Positions 58,787 through 64,000 of a DNA stretch of 64,000 nt are shown here, piece after piece. Source of the DNA: Phaeovulum veldkampii DSM 11550 (GTDB lineage Bacteria; Pseudomonadota; Alphaproteobacteria; Rhodobacterales; Rhodobacteraceae); contig NZ_PZKF01000010.1 in assembly GCF_003034995.1 (NCBI RefSeq), forward strand, positions 1 to 64,000, given 5' to 3'. Each line of letters opens with the position of its first letter. The stretch's first letter is position 1. Under the pieces are notes generated by a model. It had not been told where the DNA came from and searched no databases. It saw only the letters and a list, made by a program, of their open reading frames with translations. The position numbers and the translations under genes are program-made.

Positions 58787-59494
58787 ATGTCCGAACCAAA
58801 TATCATTGACGTTAATCCGCACAAGCGCGGGCTGTTCGGTCGTCTGCGCACATCGTTCCTGACCGGGCTTGCGGTGACGCTGCCGATCGGCGTGACGATC
58901 TGGCTGATCTGGACGGTGACCGGCTGGATCGACAGTTGGGTGCTGCCGCTGATCCCGCCGCGCTGGCTGCCCGAGCAATATATCGGCACCAACCTGCGCG
59001 GGCTGGGCGTGATCATCTTTCTGATCTTCACGGTTCTGGCGGGTTGGATGGCCAAGGGGCTGATCGGTCGCTCGCTGATCCGCTGGGGCGAAAATGTCGT
59101 GGCACGGATGCCGGTGGTCCGCTCGGTCTACAACGGGTTGAAGCAGATCGCCGAAACGGTGCTGTCGCAAAGCGACACCAATTTCGACCGCGCCTGCATC
59201 GTCGAATATCCGCGCCGGGGCAGCTACGGGATCGGCTTCGTCTCGTCCAAGGCCAAGGGCGAGATTGCACGCTTTGGCGGCGAGGAAGACCCGCTGATCT
59301 CGGTCTTTCTGCCGACCACGCCGAACCCGACCTCGGGCTTTCTGCTCTATTTCCGACGCTCTGAAGTCACCTATCTGGACATGAACGTCGAGGATGCGGC
59401 CAAGCTGATCATCTCGGCTGGCCTCGTTTACCCCAACCCCAAAGACCCGTCTCTGCCGCCCGCCACGGCCGAGGCGCTGATGCGGGCCGAGTAA
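58787..59494 (+). CDS. DUF502 family membrane protein
   Basis: The 235-aa protein has two membrane helices (LAVTLPIGVTIWLIWTVTGW and GVIIFLIFTVLAGWMAKGLI) separated by a short loop, then a soluble domain with RMPVVRSVYNGLKQI and FLPTTPNPTSGFLLYF. This is the DUF502 pattern. Function is unknown. Confidence 0.88.
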   Translation: MSEPNIIDVNPHKRGLFGRLRTSFLTGLAVTLPIGVTIWLIWTVTGWIDSWVLPLIPPRWLPEQYIGTNLRGLGVIIFLIFTVLAGWMAKGLIGRSLIRWGENVVARMPVVRSVYNGLKQIAETVLSQSDTNFDRACIVEYPRRGSYGIGFVSSKAKGEIARFGGEEDPLISVFLPTTPNPTSGFLLYFRRSEVTYLDMNVEDAAKLIISAGLVYPNPKDPSLPPATAEALMRAE

Positions 59495-59528
59495 GCGGGG
59501 CGGCGCGCGCCGCCCCTGCCGCATCACA

Positions 59529-60302
59529 TCACAACGCGGTCCAGCCGCCATCCACCGAAATCGTGGTGCCGGTGATCTGTTCCGCCGCCGGACTGCACAG
59601 GAACACCACCGTCCCGCCCAGTTGTTCCACCGTTGCGAACTGACGCGAGGGCTGGCGTTCCAGCATCACCTTGCGGATCACATCCTCGCGGCTCATGCCG
59701 TGGGTCTTCATCTGGTCGGGGATCTGCGCCTCGACCAGCGGGGTCAGCACATAGCCGGGGCAGATGGCGTTGCAGGTGATCGGTTCCTCGGCGGTTTCCA
59801 GCGCTACGGTCTTGGTCAGGCCCACGATGCCGTGCTTGGCCGCCACATAGGCCGATTTGAACGGGCTTGCCGTCAGCCCATGCGCCGAGGCGATGTTGAC
59901 CACCCGCCCCCAGCCGCGCGCGCGCATTGCGGGCAGCGCGGCGGCCGTGGTGTGGAACGCCGATGACAGGTTGATCGCGATCACCGCATCCCATTTTTCG
60001 ACCGGAAACTGATCGACCGGCGCCACATGCTGGATCCCCGCATTGTTCACCAGAATATCGCAGCCGCCCGCGGTCTCGATCAGCGCGCGACAGTCGGCGC
60101 CGTTCGACATGTCGGCGCGGATATAACGCACCTGCACCCCGAATTCCGCCGCCAGCGCCGCGGCCAGCGCGTGATCCTCGGGCCGGTCGGTAAAGGAGTT
60201 GAGAACCACATCCGCACCGGCTCGCGCCAGTTCGCGCGCCACCCCCAGCCCGATGCCCGAGTTTGACCCGGTGACGATCGCGGTCTTGCCTTGCAGTGTC
60301 AT
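59529..60302 (-). CDS. bdhA: 3-hydroxybutyrate dehydrogenase
   Basis: The 257-aa short-chain dehydrogenase oxidises 3-hydroxybutyrate, the monomer of polyhydroxybutyrate, to acetoacetate. It has the NAD motif TGSNSGIGLGVAREL, NNAGIQHVAPVDQFPVEKWD, and the active site SAHGLTASPFKSAYVAAKHG with Tyr and Lys. The C-terminus ITGTTISVDGGWTA is typical. ATG 60302 has GAGGATGGC upstream; the longer frame is out of character for the family. Confidence 0.92.
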   Translation of the reverse strand: MTLQGKTAIVTGSNSGIGLGVARELARAGADVVLNSFTDRPEDHALAAALAAEFGVQVRYIRADMSNGADCRALIETAGGCDILVNNAGIQHVAPVDQFPVEKWDAVIAINLSSAFHTTAAALPAMRARGWGRVVNIASAHGLTASPFKSAYVAAKHGIVGLTKTVALETAEEPITCNAICPGYVLTPLVEAQIPDQMKTHGMSREDVIRKVMLERQPSRQFATVEQLGGTVVFLCSPAAEQITGTTISVDGGWTAL

Positions 60303-60380
60303 GCCATCCTCCGTTCTGACCGGGCCAAGATTACCCGGCCCCAAGGCGAAGGCCACCGCGAAAACAGCGCCACGGCAGGC

Positions 60381-60456
60381 CAAAAAAAACGCCCGCACAA
60401 GGCGGGCGTCAAGTCATGAGGCAGGTTTCATACAGGCAAGAAACCTATCGAGCAGT
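60381..60456 (-). ncRNA. Candidate small RNA with own promoter and terminator
   Basis: On the minus strand TTGGAG (60486-60491) and TATAAA (60463-60468) are spaced by 17 bp. The predicted transcript forms a hairpin AGGTTTC/GAAACCT and ends in a terminator ACGCCCGC/GCGGGCGT followed by eight T (60381-60409). It lies between bdhA and the divergent binding-protein gene. No known family is recognised; existence is inferred. Confidence 0.5.
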
Positions 60457-60566
60457 AAGGCATTTATAGGCCTTAACGCGGCGCTCTCCAAGCTAAAAGT
60501 TTGCGCCCGGCGGTGAGCATCGCTAGCTTGGCGTCTGAAAACACAAGAAAACCGGGGATTGTTGCG

Positions 60567-62411
60567 ATGCGGGCTGCGGATTTTTTCGCCAGATTTCGGT
60601 GCCTGCCGCGGGCTGCGGGCCTTCTGTTGTGGGCCGCGGCCTTTGTGGCACTAGCTGAAGGAACCGCCGCCGAAACGCCCCGCCACGCCATCGCGATGCA
60701 GGGCGAACCCGCGCTTGGCCCCGGTTTTTCGCATCTGCCCTATGCCAATCCCGATGCGCCCAAGGGCGGCACGATCCGGTTGGGCGAATCGGGCGGGTTT
60801 GATTCCCTCAACCCCTGGGTGCTGAAGGGCCGCGCCGCGGCAGGCATCGCCGCCTTTACGGTCGAATCGCTGATGGGCCGCAGTCAGGACGAACCCTTCA
60901 CGCTCTATGGTCTGCTGGCCGAAAGCGTGACGACCGATACCGCACGGTCCTGGGTCGAGTTCACCCTGCGCGAGGAGGCGCAGTTTTCAGATGGCGCGCC
61001 CGTCACCATCGAGGATGTGATCTGGAGCTATGAGACGCTGGGCACCCAGGGCCACCCGCGCTATCGCACCGCCTGGGCCAAGGTGGCAAAGATCGAACAG
61101 ACCGGCCCGCGCAGCCTGCGGCTGACCTTCACCGAACCCGACCGCGAACTGGCGCTGCTGATGGGGCTGCGCCCGGTTCTGAAAAAGGCGCAATGGCAGG
61201 GCCGCGATTTTGACGCCACAACGCTCGATGCCCCGATCGGATCGGGGCCCTATGTCGTGGCGGAGTTCGAGCCGGGCCGGTTTATCCGGCTCAAGCGCAA
61301 CCCCGACTGGTGGGGCAAGGATCTGCCCTTCAATCGCGGCCAGCACAATTTCGATGAAATCCGCTATGACTATTTCGGCGATGCGGGGATCGTGTTCGAA
61401 GCCTTCAAGGCGGGCGAGTTGTCCAGTTGGCGCGAAACCAACGCCGCCGCCTGGGCGCGCGACTATGGCTTTGCCGCCGTCACCTCGGGGCGCGTGGTGA
61501 AATCCGAAATTCCGCACGCCCGGCCCTCGGGGATCACCGGGCTGGTGTTCAACACCCGCAAGCCGATATTTGCCGACTGGCGTGTGCGCGAAGCGCTGAT
61601 CCTCGCCTTCAACTTTGAATTCATCAACGCCACGCTGAACGCAGGGGCCGAGCCGCGGATCGCATCCTACTTTTCCAACTCGGCCCTGGCGGCAGGGCCT
61701 GGCCCCGCCACCGGCCGCGTGGCCGACCTGCTGGCCCCGTTCGTCGCCAGCCTGCCCCCCGGCACGCTGGAAGGCTACACCCTGCCCGTGGGCGACGGCA
61801 CCGAGATCAACCGCGCCAACATGCGCCGCGCCATCAAACTGCTGGAGGAGGCCGGCTGGAGCGTGGAGAACGGCATCCTGAAAGACGTTGCGGGCAACCC
61901 CTTCCGGTTTGAAATCGTGCTGGCTCAGGGCGCGGCCGAGGTTCAGTCCATCGTCGATATCTATATCGAGTCGCTGAAACGTCTGGGCATCGTGCCCGTC
62001 GTCACCACGGTGGACGATGCGCAATATTCCGAACGCAGCAATTCCTATGACTTTGACATGGCCTGGTATGCCCGCGCGCTGTCGCTCAGCCCCGGCAACG
62101 AACAGACGCTGTATTGGGGCGCCAGGGGTGTGACCGAGCCGGGCAGTCGCAACTGGATGGGCGTGAATTCGCCCGCCGCCGAGGCGATGATCGCCCATCT
62201 GCTCGCTGCCACCGATCCGGCTGAATTTACCGCCGCCGTGCAGGCACTGGACCGGGTTCTGACCGCGGGGCGCTATGTGATCCCGATCTGGTATGCGCCG
62301 GTTTCGCGCATCGCGCATGGCCGCAATCTTCACTTTCCCCCCCGCACACCCTTATATGGAGACTGGCCCGGATTTCAGCCGGATGTCTGGTGGTATGAGG
62401 CAGAGAAATGA
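60567..62411 (+). CDS. YejA-like oligopeptide ABC transporter binding protein
   Basis: The 614-aa family 5 solute-binding protein has an N-terminal export signal (ARFRCLPRAAGLLLWAAAFV) and signatures YANPDAPKGGTIRLGESGGF, SWRETNAAAWARDY, and the C-terminal GDWPGFQPDVWWY. It likely delivers peptides or related compounds to a YejBEF-type transporter; no permease genes are in the window. ATG 60567 places the signal correctly. The stop overlaps the entericidin start. Confidence 0.9.
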   Translation: MRAADFFARFRCLPRAAGLLLWAAAFVALAEGTAAETPRHAIAMQGEPALGPGFSHLPYANPDAPKGGTIRLGESGGFDSLNPWVLKGRAAAGIAAFTVESLMGRSQDEPFTLYGLLAESVTTDTARSWVEFTLREEAQFSDGAPVTIEDVIWSYETLGTQGHPRYRTAWAKVAKIEQTGPRSLRLTFTEPDRELALLMGLRPVLKKAQWQGRDFDATTLDAPIGSGPYVVAEFEPGRFIRLKRNPDWWGKDLPFNRGQHNFDEIRYDYFGDAGIVFEAFKAGELSSWRETNAAAWARDYGFAAVTSGRVVKSEIPHARPSGITGLVFNTRKPIFADWRVREALILAFNFEFINATLNAGAEPRIASYFSNSALAAGPGPATGRVADLLAPFVASLPPGTLEGYTLPVGDGTEINRANMRRAIKLLEEAGWSVENGILKDVAGNPFRFEIVLAQGAAEVQSIVDIYIESLKRLGIVPVVTTVDDAQYSERSNSYDFDMAWYARALSLSPGNEQTLYWGARGVTEPGSRNWMGVNSPAAEAMIAHLLAATDPAEFTAAVQALDRVLTAGRYVIPIWYAPVSRIAHGRNLHFPPRTPLYGDWPGFQPDVWWYEAEK

Positions 62412-62521
62412 GAAAACTTATCCTGATCGCTTTGGTCGCGGCGCTTGCAGGCTGCAACACGGTGGCTGGCGTGGGCGAAGATGTCTCGGGCGGGGCGCGC
62501 ACCGTCCAGAGCTGGTTCTGA
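62408..62521 (+). CDS. Entericidin-type small lipoprotein, 37 aa
   Basis: ATG 62408 overlaps the preceding TGA. The product is MRKLILIALVAALAGCNTVA followed by GVGEDVSGGARTVQSWF. It has a signal with lipobox LAGC, and the NTVAGVGEDV core of entericidin A/B proteins, small membrane lipoproteins of uncertain role (stress or envelope). Only one copy and no antidote partner is seen. Confidence 0.85.
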   Translation: MRKLILIALVAALAGCNTVAGVGEDVSGGARTVQSWF

Positions 62522-62594
62522 GACGTTTTCACTTTGACAGCCGCCCTCAGGGCCGCACAATTACCCACGGCGGGCAGCAGAAGGAGACCTCGCA

Positions 62595-62921
62595 ATGAAA
62601 TGGCACCATGTGCAGGAAAACTGGCCCGCGTTCTTTGACGCGATCCTTGACCGTTGGCCCGAGGCCGACGAAACCGACCTTGAGGAAATCGACGGTGATC
62701 AGCGTGCCTTCATCGCCTATGTCGCCGAACTGACCGGGCAAGAGCCCGCCGATGCGCGCGAGGAAATCCGTGACTGGCTGGCAGGCGAATTGCCGTCGGA
62801 TGTGGTGATGGACCCGCGCCACGACAATCACTCCATCGCGCTGTCGTCGAAATACATCCCCGAGGGCGAGGATGAATCCGACGACGACGCGCGCTTTGGC
62901 GATGATGCCGCCAACGGCTGA
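62595..62921 (+). CDS. CsbD-like acidic protein, 108 aa
   Basis: The ribosome binding site AAGGAGA precedes ATG 62595. Residues 1-65 (KWHHVQENWPAFFDAILDRW; DLEEIDGDQRAFIAYVAELT; EIRDWLAGE) resemble the CsbD-type general-stress pattern. The C-terminal 40 residues are very acidic (GEDESDDDARFGDD) and probably disordered. Similarity to CsbD is by pattern only. Confidence 0.6.
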   Translation: MKWHHVQENWPAFFDAILDRWPEADETDLEEIDGDQRAFIAYVAELTGQEPADAREEIRDWLAGELPSDVVMDPRHDNHSIALSSKYIPEGEDESDDDARFGDDAANG

Positions 62922-63032
62922 GCGGCCCGCCCCCCGGCAGCTTGCATCGGCGCGGCGGGCGGCGTAGCACGTTGACATGATCCGCCCGCACCGATGCACC
63001 CGCCTCTTGACCCGCCACTTTCGGGGGCACCC

Positions 63033-63662
63033 ATGAGCCTTGAACTCTGGGGGGTGTTCCTGCTTGCCTCGATAGCGCTGTCACTGACGCCGGGGCCGAA
63101 TGCGCTTTTGGTGCTGGATCACGGCGCCCGCTACGGGCTGCGGCGCGCGGGGTTCACCGCGCTGGGGTCGGTGCTGGCAATGCTGGCGATGGTGGCGGCC
63201 TCGCTGGCGGGGCTTGGGGCGCTGATGTTGGCCTCGGAAACGCTGTTTGCGGCGGTGAAATGGCTGGGCGCGGCCTATCTGGTCTGGCTCGGGCTGCGGC
63301 TGTGGCGTGCGCCGGGCTTTGCCGGGGGGCAGATGCCAGACCACGCCGCCCGGCCCATCACCCGGCGCCGGGCCTTTGTGCAGGGCGCGGCGGTGATGCT
63401 GTCAAATCCCAAGACGCTGCTGTTCTTCACCACCTTCCTGCCGCAGTTCCTGCGCCCCGATGCGCCGCTTCTGGCGCAATTCATCGTGTTGGGGCTGACG
63501 CTGGCGCTGGTGGAACTGGGGGTGGAGCTGGTGCTGGCCGGGGCCGCTGGCCGGCTGGCGCCGTCGCTGGTGCGCCACGGCCGCATCTTCAACCGGATCA
63601 CCGGCGGTGCCTTTGTCGGCATCGGCGCGATGGTTGCGGCCAGCGGACGGGCCAGCGCATGA
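63033..63662 (+). CDS. LysE-family amino-acid/metabolite exporter
   Basis: The 209-aa inner-membrane protein has about six helices. Family signatures are SLTPGPNALLVLDHGARYGL and FVQGAAVMLSNPKTLLFFTT followed by FLPQF. It exports amino acids such as homoserine-lactone precursors, threonine or leucine in related bacteria; substrate here is unknown. ATG 63033 has CGGGGGC upstream. The stop overlaps the next gene. Confidence 0.9.
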   Translation: MSLELWGVFLLASIALSLTPGPNALLVLDHGARYGLRRAGFTALGSVLAMLAMVAASLAGLGALMLASETLFAAVKWLGAAYLVWLGLRLWRAPGFAGGQMPDHAARPITRRRAFVQGAAVMLSNPKTLLFFTTFLPQFLRPDAPLLAQFIVLGLTLALVELGVELVLAGAAGRLAPSLVRHGRIFNRITGGAFVGIGAMVAASGRASA

Positions 63663-64000
63663 GCGCCCCCCGCCGCCGCCGCCTCGGCCTGCCCGAATTT
63701 TCGGCGCTGCTGGCGCTGCTCTTTGCCAACGTGGCCTTTGCCATCGACGCGATGCTGCCCGCCCTGCCCGAGATCGCCGCCGCCTTTTCGCCCGATGACG
63801 TGAACCGTGCGCAACTGGTGCTGACCTCGTTCGTGCTGGGCATGGGGCTGGGTACCTTTTTCGTCGGGCCAATTTCGGATGCGGTGGGCCGCAAGCCGGT
63901 GATCGCGGCGGGCGTGGCGCTCTATGTGGGCGCCGCCATCGCTGCCACCCAGGGCCAAAGCCTTGAGGCGCTGCTGTTGGCGCGCTTCGTGCAGGGCATC
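63659..64000 (+). CDS. Bcr/CflA-type multidrug transporter, 3'-truncated by the window edge
   Basis: From ATG 63659, overlapping the LysE stop, 114 codons are visible. They contain two to three helices (ALLALLFANVAFAIDAMLPA; TSFVLGMGLGTFFVGPISDA) and the MFS loop GPISDAVGRKPV. The opening with a DAMLPALPEIA segment is typical of the 12-helix Bcr/CflA drug/H+ antiporters. The rest is outside the window. Confidence 0.85.
   Translation, partial: MSAPRRRRLGLPEFSALLALLFANVAFAIDAMLPALPEIAAAFSPDDVNRAQLVLTSFVLGMGLGTFFVGPISDAVGRKPVIAAGVALYVGAAIAATQGQSLEALLLARFVQGI

Overview
The window looks like a chromosomal segment of a high-GC alphaproteobacterium of the Rhodobacterales (Rhodobacter/Rhodovulum-type, Paracoccaceae). 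The evidence is a form II RuBisCO operon with a divergent cbbR, a complete glycogen operon, PAS and sensor-kinase proteins of the usual alphaproteobacterial type, and tRNA/lon/HU/rpsB-tsf neighbourhoods. All assignments come from reading the sequence and translations; no database search was run.

Region 1 (1-6285) is the right part of a small integrated phage-like element ending at the 3' end of tRNA-Asn. It has an AlpA-type regulator, two tiny overlapping genes, a primase-polymerase/helicase, a cluster of GGGACAA iterons, a palindromic operator with promoter, a probable small terminase, TerL, an HK97-type capsid protein and an 83-aa protein. No portal, protease or tail gene is seen before the tRNA, which suggests a capsid-coding phage satellite rather than a whole prophage.

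Region 2 (6286-13142) is core: tRNA-Asn, a metallo-beta-lactamase-fold hydrolase, a sensor kinase, lon, two nearly identical tiny membrane proteins, a HU-like protein and tRNA-Val(CAC).

Region 3 (13094-19251) is a second, decayed island between 50-bp perfect direct repeats of the tRNA-Val 3' half. It holds an integrase cut by an IS903-type element, an older IS remnant, an 880-aa glycosidase-like RTX protein with a CFI-box C-terminus, an IS110 fragment and a broken cytosine methyltransferase. A second tRNA-Val(TAC) lies just outside.

Region 4 (19373-24081) has a PAS protein, yicC, gmk, a gamma-carbonic-anhydrase-like protein, a small unknown gene and a PhoR-like kinase. Region 5 (24188-37073) is carbon storage: an alpha-glucosidase on the minus strand and a plus-strand operon glgP-glgB-glgC-glgA-glgX-pgm. 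Region 6 (37165-39129) has a quinone oxidoreductase and a secreted cyclase-family enzyme.

Region 7 (39158-52190) is the Calvin-cycle operon: cbbR divergent from cbbF-cbbP-cbbT-gap-cbbA-cbbM-rpe. A Tat-exported metallo-beta-lactamase, a SoxH-like variant of that fold and a thioredoxin-like protein follow, then cbbZ and cbbY. CO2 fixed here feeds fructose and glucose phosphates, which the neighbouring glg operon can store as glycogen. Region 8 (52284-64000) holds assorted core genes: a phosphatase-like protein, an FAD oxidoreductase, a LuxR-type regulator, tsf, rpsB, psuK-psuG, a DUF502 protein, bdhA, a candidate small RNA, a YejA-like binding protein with an entericidin, a CsbD-like protein, a LysE exporter and the start of a Bcr/CflA-type transporter.
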